From the NCBI GenBank assembly GCA_900466475.1, contig UBMI01000017.1:43055-107054 (forward strand): 64,000 nt of DNA, written 5' to 3'. The translations under genes were made by a program, and so were the position numbers. Of the stretch, positions 25,217 through 34,078 are shown piece by piece; the first letter of the stretch is position 1, and the number at the start of each line of letters is the position of its first letter. This DNA is from Hyphomicrobiales bacterium. Lineage in GTDB: Bacteria; Pseudomonadota; Alphaproteobacteria; Rhizobiales; Rhizobiaceae. The notes under the pieces were generated by a model. It ran no database searches and had not been told where the DNA came from. It was given only the letters and a program-made list of their open reading frames with translations.

Positions 25217-25953
25217 GACCTCGCCTCTTCAATCTCCACCGGAACGGAAAAGACGTAACCCTCGCTACGCACCGTCTTGATATAGGTCGGCTCGCGTGCG
25301 TCATCGCCCAATCGCTGACGCACGCGGCTGACCAGAAGGTCGATCGAGCGGTCGAAGAGTTCCGCATCGCGGCCCTGGGTCAGGTTCAAGAGCTGATCGC
25401 GGTTGAGCACCCGCTGGGGATGATCGATGAAGACGCGCAGCAGCCGATATTCGGCACCGCTGAGCGCAATCTCCGTTCCCTGCCTGTCGAGAAGATGCCG
25501 GCCGACAGTATCGAGACGCCAGTCGCCGAAACGAAGCCATTGCCCCGCCTCCGAGATCTGCAGGTTCGGAGGCAGAGCGCGCGTGCGTCGCAGCACAGCC
25601 TTTATGCGCGCCAGCAATTCGCGCGCTGCGAAGGGTTTCGGCAGATAATCGTCGGCACCCATCTCCAGCCCGATAATGCGATCCATCTCGTCGCTCCTGG
25701 CCGTCAGCATCAGGATCGGCGTCGCCTTATGCTTACCCGCACGCAGCTCGCGGCAGAGCACGAGCCCGTCGTCACCCGGCATCATGACGTCGAGCACGAT
25801 GAGATCGACCGTATTGCCTTCGAGAAAACTGCGCATCTGTCGGCCATCGGCCGCGACTGACGCCCGAAGACCGTTCTTCTTCAGATAGCTCGAAACCAGC
25901 TCACGGATTTCACGATCGTCATCGACGATCAGGATATGGTCGATATGCTCCAT
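25213..25953 (-). CDS. OmpR-family response regulator
   Basis: A 246-residue regulator with a receiver domain (phosphorylation at D55 in LIVLDVMMPG, acidic pocket DDD at 11-13, conserved K in YLPKPF) and a C-terminal winged-helix DNA-binding domain (about 145-240, ending EPTYIKTVRSEGYVF). It is partner to the EnvZ-like kinase encoded immediately downstream and probably regulates nearby or membrane-related genes; targets cannot be read from this sequence. Confidence 0.93.
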   Translation of the reverse strand: MEHIDHILIVDDDREIRELVSSYLKKNGLRASVAADGRQMRSFLEGNTVDLIVLDVMMPGDDGLVLCRELRAGKHKATPILMLTARSDEMDRIIGLEMGADDYLPKPFAARELLARIKAVLRRTRALPPNLQISEAGQWLRFGDWRLDTVGRHLLDRQGTEIALSGAEYRLLRVFIDHPQRVLNRDQLLNLTQGRDAELFDRSIDLLVSRVRQRLGDDAREPTYIKTVRSEGYVFSVPVEIEEARS

Positions 25954-26088
25954 GTCAGGACTTTCGGATCCTCTATCTGTTGGCGCCAGCAGAATTTTTA
26001 TCTTAACGCAGACTCACTGCTTCCTGTCTTGACTCTGAATTGGCTGCCGCGAAACAGGGAATTCCGTCCGCGGCAGCAAAGGCTGACT

Positions 26089-27129
26089 TTAGAAGCGATC
26101 GACATCCAGGATGGCCTGGGCAAAGGCCTGCGGTGCTTCTTGCGGCAGGTTGTGGCCGATGCCGCCGGTGATGGTGCGATGCTCATATCTGCCGGTGAAC
26201 TTCTTGGCATAGGCAGAAGGGTCCGGATGCGGCGCGCCATTGGCGTCGCCCTCCATGGTGATGGTCGGCACTGTGATGACCGGGAAGGCGGCAAGTTTCT
26301 TTTCCAGCGCGTCATACTTCTTTTCGCCATTGGCAAGGCCAAGCCGCCAGCGGTAGTTGTGGATGGTGATCGCGACATGATCCGGGTTTTCGAATGCCTT
26401 GGCGGTGCGGTCGAAAGTTGCGTCATCAAATTTCCACTGCGGCGAAGCGAGCTTCCAAATCAGCTTCGCGAAATCATGCCGGTTGGCCTCGTAGCCCTCG
26501 CGGCCGCGTTCCGTAGCGAAATAGAACTGGTACCACCAGGACAACTCGGCCTGCGGCGGAAGCGGCTTCTTGTTGGCTTCCTGGCTGCCGATCAGATATC
26601 CGCTGACAGAGACCAAACCCTTGCAGCGTTCCGGCCAGACGGCGGCCAGGATGTCCGCAGTGCGGCCGCCCCAGTCATAGCCGCCGATCACGGCACGCTC
26701 GATCTTCAAAGCATCCATGAAGGCGATAATATCGATGGCGATGGCAGCCTGCTGACCGTTGCGCGGTGTCTTCGCGGAGAGGAATTCGGTTGTGCCATAG
26801 CCGCGCAGATAGGGGATCAGTACCCGGTAGCCGGCATCGGCGAGCGCAGGCGCTACATCGACGTAGCTGTAGATGTCGTAGGGCCAGCCATGGAGCAGCA
26901 GCACAACCGGACCATTTGCGGGACCGGCTTCAGCGTAGCCGACATTCAATACGCCAGCCTTGATCTGCTTCAGCGGTGCAAAGGACGTATTCGAACCTGG
27001 CGTGACGGCGGGCGCGGTCACCTGTGACTGGGCGCCGGCGGCGCTGGTCAGACCGAACTCGACGGCAGCCATGGTCATGGCCGCAACACCGAAAAAACGA
27101 CGACGCTGAATATTGATTTCGCTGGACAT
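26089..27129 (-). CDS. Tat-exported epoxide-hydrolase-like alpha/beta hydrolase
   Basis: A 346-residue alpha/beta hydrolase with a twin-arginine signal (RRRFFG at 9-14, then a hydrophobic stretch ending near AAGAQ), so it should be folded in the cytoplasm and exported. The oxyanion motif is HGWPYD, the nucleophile aspartate is in GGYDWGGR and the base histidine in GGIGHNLPQEAP. This set fits epoxide hydrolases or haloalkane/fluoroacetate dehalogenases. The ATG at 27129 has GGAG upstream. The substrate is unknown. Confidence 0.85.
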   Translation of the reverse strand: MSSEINIQRRRFFGVAAMTMAAVEFGLTSAAGAQSQVTAPAVTPGSNTSFAPLKQIKAGVLNVGYAEAGPANGPVVLLLHGWPYDIYSYVDVAPALADAGYRVLIPYLRGYGTTEFLSAKTPRNGQQAAIAIDIIAFMDALKIERAVIGGYDWGGRTADILAAVWPERCKGLVSVSGYLIGSQEANKKPLPPQAELSWWYQFYFATERGREGYEANRHDFAKLIWKLASPQWKFDDATFDRTAKAFENPDHVAITIHNYRWRLGLANGEKKYDALEKKLAAFPVITVPTITMEGDANGAPHPDPSAYAKKFTGRYEHRTITGGIGHNLPQEAPQAFAQAILDVDRF

Positions 27130-27264
27130 TGGCTTTCTCCGTTTCAAGTTGATGGCAAGGAGAAAACAGCTCGCATGTATCCCCGATGTTTCGGTATCCG
27201 CTTCAATTGCATGCGGATGTAGCATCCGGGCTTCCGGATACGTTCTGATACAATGGCTGCCTTC

Positions 27265-27636
27265 CTAATCGAAAATCCGTTTGATGAGGAAATCACGAAG
27301 CACGACGGCATTGTTGTGCTCATCATCGCGGGCGGCATAAAGCAGGGTGACCGTGCCTTTTTCTGCGAAACCGAGCACCTGATCTACCTCTTCCTCCTTT
27401 TGCCGAAGCTCGACGATGTAGCGCTTGCAGAACTCCTCCCAGCGATCGGGCTCATGATTGAACCAGTGGCGCAGCTCGGTGCTGGGTGCGACCTCCTTCA
27501 GCCAGGCATCGAGAGCAGCGCGGTCTTTGCTGAGGCCGCGCGGCCAGATGCGATCGACAAGCAGGCGGGCGCCATCCGCGACAGCTTTGGCCGCATAAAC
27601 CCGCTTCAGCTTTATATTCTCCGGACTGATCGTCAT
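27265..27636 (-). CDS. DUF488 (YeaO-like) protein
   Basis: A 123-residue protein of the DUF488 family. Typical motifs are LLVDRIWPRGLSK near 25-37, WLKEVAPSTELRHWF and the C-terminal LLYAARDDEHNNAVVL. The family is widespread and of unknown function. It is divergent from the DipZ-like gene across a 224-base gap in which no other gene is seen. Confidence 0.88.
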   Translation of the reverse strand: MTISPENIKLKRVYAAKAVADGARLLVDRIWPRGLSKDRAALDAWLKEVAPSTELRHWFNHEPDRWEEFCKRYIVELRQKEEEVDQVLGFAEKGTVTLLYAARDDEHNNAVVLRDFLIKRIFD

Positions 27637-27860
27637 GTGATCCTACCTGCTCCGCCACGCTCTCCCAAAAGAAGGTTCCATCGGCGAGACATGATGCGGG
27701 AAGATAGCGTAGCCCTCATCTGTGCGCTTCCTACACTTCGGTACACATTGCCATAAAACCAGACACATCCGAGATACATCGCCTCGACCAGATAGCCACG
27801 TTGCTGATCGGGCCGCATCGCCGTCCAGAGTCCGATCACCCGGTTTCAAAGGAAACGACG

Positions 27861-29633
27861 ATGACACTTCTTATCATTGCTTATCTTGGAGGGGCGCTGA
27901 CCATATTCAGCCCCTGCATTCTCCCCATTCTGCCCTTCGTCTTTGCCCGTGCCGGACAGCCATTCGTGCGCAGCACGCTGCCCATGCTGATCGGCATGGC
28001 CGCAACATTCGCGTTGGTAGCGACGCTTGCGGCAGTTGGCGGCAGCTGGGCGATCAACGCCAATGAATATGGCCGCCTTGCCGCGCTGACCCTGCTTGCC
28101 ATCTTTGGCATCAGTCTTCTTTCGCCCCGTATCGCAAGCTTCATCACCCAGCCTGTCGTCGATTTCGGCAACCGCCTGCTGAACGCTTCCGGCAAGACCG
28201 GTGCTGCGCCGACTGTGGCGAGCGCGCTCGTTCTCGGCGTCGCGACCGGTCTGCTCTGGGCGCCCTGCGCCGGGCCAATCCTCGGTCTCGTACTGACCGG
28301 CGCCGCGCTCCAGGGCGCGAACCTGCAGACGACGTTCCTGCTGCTTGCCTATGCCGCTGGCGCCGCCACTTCGCTGGCTATTGCACTCTCAGTCGGCGGC
28401 AAGATCTTTGCCGGCATGAAGAAGTCGCTTGGCGTCAGCGAGCGCATTCGTCAGGGCCTCGGCGCTGCCGTACTCGCAGGCGTCGCTGTCATTGCACTCG
28501 GTCTCGACACTGGCCTGCTTTCGCAGCTTTCCTATGCCAGCACCGCATCCTTCGAGCAGGCCGTTCTCGACAGGGTGAATGTGAAGCCAACCGATGGAGG
28601 ATCGTCCGAAGTCGCGAGCAACGACAAGGCGATCGGTCTTGCCGATGCGAAACCTTTCCATAGCGATCTGCCGGTCGAAGGTCGGGCGCCATCGCTGGAC
28701 GGTGCCGTCGAATGGCTGAACTCGCCGCCGTTGACTATGGAACAACTCCGCGGCAAGGTCGTACTCGTCGATTTCTGGACCTATTCCTGCATCAACTGCA
28801 TCCGCACTATCCCCTATGTCCGCGCCTGGGCTGAAAAATACAAAGAACAGGGCCTTGTTGTTATCGGCGTGCATGCCCCGGAATTTGCCTTCGAAAAGAA
28901 GATCGACAATGTCAAAAAGGCCATTGGCGACTTCAATATCGGCTATCCGGTCGCAATCGACAACGACTACAAGATCTGGCGCGCCTTCGATAACAGCTAC
29001 TGGCCGGCTCATTACCTGATCGATGCCAAGGGCCAGATCCGCGAACATCACTTCGGCGAAGGCAACTACCGGCAGACCGAGCAGGCGATCCAGGATCTGT
29101 TGCGCGAAGCCGGCAGCGAGACGGCAACAAGCGCACCGGTCGTGCCGGATGCGAAAGGTGCCGAGATGAGCCCGGACCTGAAGGACATCGGCTCCGGCGA
29201 GACCTATATCGGCTATCAGCAGGCCACCGGCTTTGCCTCCAATGAGAGCATGCGCGCCGATGCCAGCAGGGACTATTCGGTCAAGCAGCCTGGTCTCAAC
29301 CAGTGGGGTCTTTCGGGCAAATGGACTGTCGGCGCTGAAGAGGCGACCCTCGATCAGTCAGGCGGCGGCATCGCCTACCGCTTCAGCGCCCGCGACCTGC
29401 ATCTCGTTCTTGGCCCAGCGACTGACGGCAAACCGATCCGCTTTCAGGTGACGGTCGACGGCAAGGCGCCAGGTGCCGACCATGGCAGCGATATCGATGC
29501 CGATGGAAACGGCACGGTGACCTCAACCAAACTCTACCAGCTCGTGCGCCAGTCCGGTGCCGTGGAAGCACGCAACTTCGAGATCCATTTCCTCGATCCC
29601 GGCGTCCAGGCCTACGCCTTTACCTTCGGCTGA
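27861..29633 (+). CDS. DipZ-like protein: CcdA membrane domain fused to thioredoxin-like domain
   Basis: A 590-residue membrane redox protein. The N-terminal half (about 1-235) is CcdA-like, with the two transport cysteines in FSPCILP and APCAGP and six or more membrane segments. A periplasmic thioredoxin-like domain follows (about 275-420) with the CXXC motif CINC, then a C-terminal jelly-roll-like domain as in mycobacterial DipZ. It should carry reducing electrons across the membrane to extracytoplasmic proteins. The start at 27861 has AAAGGAAA upstream. A secreted hydrolase gene follows after 42 bases. Confidence 0.9.
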   Translation: MTLLIIAYLGGALTIFSPCILPILPFVFARAGQPFVRSTLPMLIGMAATFALVATLAAVGGSWAINANEYGRLAALTLLAIFGISLLSPRIASFITQPVVDFGNRLLNASGKTGAAPTVASALVLGVATGLLWAPCAGPILGLVLTGAALQGANLQTTFLLLAYAAGAATSLAIALSVGGKIFAGMKKSLGVSERIRQGLGAAVLAGVAVIALGLDTGLLSQLSYASTASFEQAVLDRVNVKPTDGGSSEVASNDKAIGLADAKPFHSDLPVEGRAPSLDGAVEWLNSPPLTMEQLRGKVVLVDFWTYSCINCIRTIPYVRAWAEKYKEQGLVVIGVHAPEFAFEKKIDNVKKAIGDFNIGYPVAIDNDYKIWRAFDNSYWPAHYLIDAKGQIREHHFGEGNYRQTEQAIQDLLREAGSETATSAPVVPDAKGAEMSPDLKDIGSGETYIGYQQATGFASNESMRADASRDYSVKQPGLNQWGLSGKWTVGAEEATLDQSGGGIAYRFSARDLHLVLGPATDGKPIRFQVTVDGKAPGADHGSDIDADGNGTVTSTKLYQLVRQSGAVEARNFEIHFLDPGVQAYAFTFG

Positions 29634-29675
29634 ACTTCCTACTCCCGTTTAACTTGAACAACAGGAATAAACACC

Positions 29676-30434
29676 ATGAAACACAAGTATTTTTTCACTC
29701 TCGCCCTCGCTCTCGCCACCAGCGTCATCGCTTTCACCGCCCAGGCAGCAGAGGTGAAGAACATCGTCATCGTCCACGGCGCTCTTGCCGATGGTTCCGG
29801 CTGGCGCCAGGCGACTGATATTCTCGAAAAACGCGGGTTCAACGTCACCATCGTCCAGGAGCCAATCACCTCGCTTGCCGATGACGTCGCCGCCACCAAC
29901 CGTGTACTGGACCTGCAGGACGGCCCAACCCTGCTCGTCGGCCATAGCTATGGCGGCATGGTCATCACCGAAGCCGGCAACAGCCCCAATGTGGCGGGCC
30001 TGGTCTATGTCGCGGCCTTCCAGCCGGACAAGGGGCAAAGCCTCATCAGCCTTGCGAGTTCCAAGCCGGCTGGCGGCATGAATATTCGTGAGACGAAGGA
30101 CGGAAGATATCTCTATCTCGACCCGGCCGCCTTCGCGAACGACTTCGCCGCCGACCTGCCGAAGGACGAGGCGGCATTCCTCGCGAAGTCACAGGTCTTC
30201 GCCTCCAAGGAGGCTTTCTCGGCGAAAGTTGGCGATCCTGCCTGGAAGACCAAGAAAAGCTGGACGATCGTCGCCACCGAAGACCGTTCGATCAATCCCG
30301 ACCTCGAACGCGACATGGCAAAACGCGCAAACAGCACGGTGACGGAGATCAAGGCAAGCCATGCTGTCTTCGCATCTCAGCCGGAAAAGGTTGCCGATGT
30401 GATCGCAAAGGCGGCAGCGGCAACTGGCAATTAA
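29676..30434 (+). CDS. Secreted alpha/beta hydrolase
   Basis: A 252-residue alpha/beta hydrolase with a signal peptide (1-24, cleavage near AQA-AE). The nucleophile elbow is GHSYGG, the oxyanion region VHGALADGSGW, and the probable acid and base lie in ATEDRSINP and KASHAVFASQP. It resembles the small esterases of the EstC/salicylate-esterase-like family. The upstream DipZ-like gene may be co-transcribed. Substrate unknown. Confidence 0.85.
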   Translation: MKHKYFFTLALALATSVIAFTAQAAEVKNIVIVHGALADGSGWRQATDILEKRGFNVTIVQEPITSLADDVAATNRVLDLQDGPTLLVGHSYGGMVITEAGNSPNVAGLVYVAAFQPDKGQSLISLASSKPAGGMNIRETKDGRYLYLDPAAFANDFAADLPKDEAAFLAKSQVFASKEAFSAKVGDPAWKTKKSWTIVATEDRSINPDLERDMAKRANSTVTEIKASHAVFASQPEKVADVIAKAAAATGN

Positions 30435-30454
30435 TCAGACTAAAGTGCCAACGG

Positions 30455-30480
30455 GAGCCGGCGGATCATTCCGCCGGCTC
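30455..30480. terminator. Terminator hairpin overlapping the end of the convergent dhaL
   Basis: Arms GAGCCGGCGGA and TCCGCCGGCTC pair perfectly (11 bp) around TCAT, followed by ATTTTC. The loop contains the minus-strand stop codon of dhaL (TGA). It ends the hydrolase transcript 20 bases after its stop codon. Confidence 0.65.
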
Positions 30481-31122
30481 ATTTTCAGTGAATGTCTCCT
30501 TCATCGCCCTGATAATGACGACGGCCGATGCCGCGCCGGGATCGATGTGGCCAAGGGATCGTTCGCCGAGGCGGGCCGCCCGCCCGCGGGTCGCAACCAT
30601 CGAACGGGTCGAGCGTGCGCCGGCATCACCGGCTTCCAGAATGTCGTTCCACATGTCCGAGACGGTCGCCTGCCGGTCGCGGGCGGCAGCTGCCGCTTCG
30701 GTTGCCGGGATCCAGGCATCCAACATGGTCTTATCGCCGCGCTGGCCCTTGCCGCGATCCCGGATACCTGATGTCATGGCCTCGACAATTGCGGCCTGAG
30801 AGTCGATCGAAAGCGTCTCGTCCCGCTTCAGGGCCTGCGCGGCCTTGCGGAAGGCGGTAGCATAGAGCGGGCCGGTCGATGCGCCAACCGCATCGAGAAA
30901 GGCGGATGCGGCAAGCGAAAAGACCTCTGATGGCAATATTTTATCGAGATCTTGCTTTGCCAGTTCGCCATTCACGGCCTGGAAGCCGAGCGACATGGTA
31001 ATGCCGTGGTCGGCGTCGCCGATCGCGCCATCCAGATCGGAGAGATGATCCTTCTCAGCCGAGATCGCCACCGATATCCGGTGAAACATCCTGCTGAGGC
31101 GGCGGGCCGCGTTTGCCGACAT
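30466..31122 (-). CDS. dhaL: DhaL-type ADP/ATP-binding subunit of a dihydroxyacetone-like kinase
   Basis: A 218-residue DhaL homologue. The Mg-nucleotide-binding aspartates are seen in DLDGAIGDADHG, and SGIRDRGKGQRGDKTMLDAW and the end GERSLGHIDPGAASA are typical of the family. DhaL binds the nucleotide while DhaK binds the ketose. GGAGG lies six bases before the ATG. It follows the SorC-DhaK fusion gene by 50 bases, so it is the natural partner of that fused DhaK. Confidence 0.9.
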   Translation of the reverse strand: MSANAARRLSRMFHRISVAISAEKDHLSDLDGAIGDADHGITMSLGFQAVNGELAKQDLDKILPSEVFSLAASAFLDAVGASTGPLYATAFRKAAQALKRDETLSIDSQAAIVEAMTSGIRDRGKGQRGDKTMLDAWIPATEAAAAARDRQATVSDMWNDILEAGDAGARSTRSMVATRGRAARLGERSLGHIDPGAASAVVIIRAMKETFTENEPAE

Positions 31123-31172
31123 GCGTATCCTCCCAATTCAAGCAGCCCAGTTCCCTGGGATGCTTTTACATT

Positions 31173-33263
31173 TCAGTTTACGACCCTCAGAAACGCGGTA
31201 TCGCAGGGGTGGTGCAGCAGATCCGTCAATTCCTGGTCGAGATGCAGAATGGATATGGATGCGCCGACCATGTCGAGCGATGTGCAATAATGCCCCACCC
31301 AGTTCGCTTCGATCTTGATCCCCTTTGCGCTCAGGCGCTGTTCCACCCGTCGATAGAGAATATAGAGCTCCATCAACGGCGTGCCGCCGAACGAGTTGAC
31401 GAGAACGGCAACGCGGTCCCCCGCCACCGGTTTCATTTCCGAGAATATGCGATCCATGACGACATCGACCACGGCATCGGCGCTCATCATCTTTTCACGC
31501 ATCACGCCCGGTTCGCCGTGGATACCCATGCCGATTTCCATATCGTCGGGACCGATCTCGAAATTGTGGCGACGCGTCTGTGGCAGCGAACAGGGCTCCA
31601 ACGCAACACCCATCGTGAATGTACGGTCATTGGCTTTTCGCGTTGCTGCCTCGCAAGCATTCAGCGACAGACCACGATCGCAGGCCGCACCGGCGATCTT
31701 GAAGATGAAGAAATTGCCGGCGACTCCGCGGCGGCCATCCCGATCCTCTACTGGCGAGGAGGAAATATCGTCGGTGGTAACCACGGTACGGACCTCGATA
31801 TTGTCCTCCGCGGCCATTTCGGCAGCCATCTCAAAATTCATGACGTCGCCGGCATAGTTGCCGTAGACGAATAGTACGCCCTCCCCGCCCGATGCAGCCC
31901 TGGCGCATTGCAGGATCGGCCCCGGAGGCGGGGAGGAAAAGATATTGCCGACCGCGACAGCATCGGCGAGCCCCTTGCCCACATACCCGAGGAAGGCCGG
32001 CTCGTGGCCGGTGCCGCCGCCGACGACCAGTCCAACCTTGCCCGCCCGGGGGCCTGTACGGGCAACGAGCGCGCGGTTGGAGCCGTCAACCGGGCGGAGG
32101 TAGCCCGCATGCGCCTTGACGACGCCCTCGAGCATTTCCTCGACGACGTCGTCAGGGTTGTTCAGGAACTTCTTGATCTGGGTGCGGGCGCTGTTCAACG
32201 GCGCTGAAATCTCGCTTTCCACACGCGGACGCTGGAGGCTCTTCTGAGCGATTTCAGTAACCCCGTCGGCATTGAGGATGCCGCGGCCCGTAGCCGCATC
32301 GGTAATGAGGACATTGACATAGCCGCCGCGAAGCGCCGCGAGAATGGCCGGCACCTTGTCGAAGCCGCCGGCAACAGCAATGCGCATGTTGATCCTCTTC
32401 AGCATATCAAGCGAGATGCCGACCGTCCGGTCGTCTAGCGGACCGGCGACGGGCCGCCCATGGCCATCGATGAAGCGCCCTGCCACGACACCGGTCGCAT
32501 CCTTCGCCAGATAGTCCTGCAGCGATACGGACTCGAAAAAACCACTGGTGTGGATGGTGGAATTCGGCCGCATTGAAGCGATGCCGAAAATTACCCTGTT
32601 CGCCCGTGAAAGCGACTCAAACTGACGATCAAGCAGCGGTTCGCGCATCAGCAGATCACGCACTTCGGCGCTGGACACAATGGCAGGCGCAGCAATGTTG
32701 ATGAGCCGGCCGTCGACCGCATCGGCAAAGGCCGCAGCACAGAGTTCCGGCGTATAGGCGAAAGTTGCGCTCGTGCCACCGGTGGCCTGCACGATGGTCA
32801 TATCCTGCAGGCCGGAGATGGCGGCCTGCTCGCCAACTGCCATGATGGTGCGTCCCCAGACAACCGCCAGGGTGTCGCCCGACTTCAGGAGCTTCTGCAG
32901 TGCCTGCGCGCCTGCTGCACCAAGCCGCTCGATCAGCGGCCGCGCATTGTCGTCGCTCGGCACGACAAGGCAGTCATGCAGGCCGAAATGCCGCTTCAGT
33001 TCCTGAGCGATGGTGAGCGAACTGAGGCGTGAGGGTTCGATGGAAATATTGACGATGCCGCGAGCGCGCGCATCGGCGAGGTAGCTGTTCACCGTAGCGC
33101 GCGAAATGCCCATGGTCTCGGCGATGTCGCCCTGAGTCATGCCGTCTTCATAATAGAGCCAGCATGCCCATACATAGGGATCGTCGCCGTAGCGCAGCGG
33201 GATGGGTTCGGCCGAAACGTCTGCCGCGTTGTTCTTTCGTGCCGATGATGTCTTAGCCGTCAT
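31173..33263 (-). CDS. SorC-family regulator fused to a complete DhaK subunit
   Basis: A 696-residue two-part protein. Residues about 25-345 form a SorC/DeoR-type sugar-binding regulator with a helix-turn-helix at 42-65 (MTQGDIAETMGISRATVNSY) and a phosphosugar-binding domain; residues about 360-696 form a full DhaK domain beginning KKFLNNPDD. In the kinase part GHEPAF (H420) and the substrate-linking histidine H582 in GIHGEPG are conserved, so it looks active. There is no stop or frameshift between the parts. A natural reading is a regulator whose activity is tied to binding or phosphorylating the ketose. Its DhaL partner is encoded next. A family with fused regulator and kinase is unusual. 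Confidence 0.88.
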   Translation of the reverse strand: MTAKTSSARKNNAADVSAEPIPLRYGDDPYVWACWLYYEDGMTQGDIAETMGISRATVNSYLADARARGIVNISIEPSRLSSLTIAQELKRHFGLHDCLVVPSDDNARPLIERLGAAGAQALQKLLKSGDTLAVVWGRTIMAVGEQAAISGLQDMTIVQATGGTSATFAYTPELCAAAFADAVDGRLINIAAPAIVSSAEVRDLLMREPLLDRQFESLSRANRVIFGIASMRPNSTIHTSGFFESVSLQDYLAKDATGVVAGRFIDGHGRPVAGPLDDRTVGISLDMLKRINMRIAVAGGFDKVPAILAALRGGYVNVLITDAATGRGILNADGVTEIAQKSLQRPRVESEISAPLNSARTQIKKFLNNPDDVVEEMLEGVVKAHAGYLRPVDGSNRALVARTGPRAGKVGLVVGGGTGHEPAFLGYVGKGLADAVAVGNIFSSPPPGPILQCARAASGGEGVLFVYGNYAGDVMNFEMAAEMAAEDNIEVRTVVTTDDISSSPVEDRDGRRGVAGNFFIFKIAGAACDRGLSLNACEAATRKANDRTFTMGVALEPCSLPQTRRHNFEIGPDDMEIGMGIHGEPGVMREKMMSADAVVDVVMDRIFSEMKPVAGDRVAVLVNSFGGTPLMELYILYRRVEQRLSAKGIKIEANWVGHYCTSLDMVGASISILHLDQELTDLLHHPCDTAFLRVVN

Positions 33264-33345
33264 CCTGCCTGGTTTCTCCTCGTCTGCAATCGACGGCGAA
33301 GATGAGCGTAAAAGCTGCAGTTTTCAACGTGCCTTCGCCTGATTG

Positions 33346-33371
33346 TTCCCGGCCGCCGAAGCGGCCGGGAA
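33346..33371 (-). terminator. Stable hairpin after dhaL (minus strand)
   Basis: Arms TTCCCGGCCGC and GCGGCCGGGAA pair over 11 bp; in the minus-strand transcript the loop is UUCG closed by C-G, a very stable tetraloop. It lies 45 bases past the dhaL stop and before the regulator-kinase gene, so it probably separates the two transcription units. Confidence 0.65.
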
Positions 33372-33416
33372 GGTGATGCAAGGGAGGATCGCGGGCTCTC
33401 ACCAAAGCCCGATCTG

Positions 33417-34064
33417 TCAGGCCGACTGCAGCCTCGGTTCCACGCCTTCAGCCAGCGACGTCAGGATCAATGCACAGGATGTCGCGCCTGCATCGAGCAC
33501 ACCGAGCGAACGTTCGCCGAGCCGACTAGCGCGACCGACCTTTGCGACGAGATCGCGTGTGCTGTCGCGTCCGGCCTCGGCAGCTACGACGAGCGCGTGA
33601 AGCGCCTCGGCAAAGGACTTTCCGCTGCCAATTGCCGTATCGAATGCAGTGATCGCCGGCACGAGTGTGTCGAGCAGTGTCTTGTCGCCGACCTTGGCCG
33701 AACCGATCGCCTGAATGCCGTCGAGACCATTGTGGAGCATGGAGCTGAAGGCGGCGGCATCGATCGCATCGGACTTTTCGATGGTTTCAGCAAACTGCGT
33801 GAACATCACGCCGTAAAGCGGCCCCATGGAGCCGCCGATCTCCGTCATCAGAACCGTGCCGAGCGTGTCGAGCGCTTCAGCCAGCGACATGTCGGTTCCC
33901 TTGATGCGCTCGGCGGCCATGCCGAAACCCTTGGCCATGTTGACGCCGTGATCGCCGTCTCCGATCTTGCCGTCAATTTCGCTCAGATAGGCGCGATTTT
34001 CGATGATCCGGTCGGCAAGCGACAGAACGATTTCACCCGATCTGGCATTCTGAAATTGCTGCAT
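33417..34064 (-). CDS. dhaL: DhaL-type subunit of a dihydroxyacetone-like kinase (second copy)
   Basis: A 215-residue DhaL homologue with the nucleotide-binding SEIDGKIGDGDHGVNM, GGSMGPLYG and the C-terminal GERSLGVLDAGATS. It lies 14 bases after dhaK and is the subunit that binds ATP. The ATG at 34064 is preceded by GGGAGG at good spacing, and is preferred over an upstream start that would overlap dhaK. It is the last gene of the CUT2-SDR-dhaKL operon. Confidence 0.91.
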   Translation of the reverse strand: MQQFQNARSGEIVLSLADRIIENRAYLSEIDGKIGDGDHGVNMAKGFGMAAERIKGTDMSLAEALDTLGTVLMTEIGGSMGPLYGVMFTQFAETIEKSDAIDAAAFSSMLHNGLDGIQAIGSAKVGDKTLLDTLVPAITAFDTAIGSGKSFAEALHALVVAAEAGRDSTRDLVAKVGRASRLGERSLGVLDAGATSCALILTSLAEGVEPRLQSA

Positions 34065-34078
34065 TGACCCGCCTCCCC

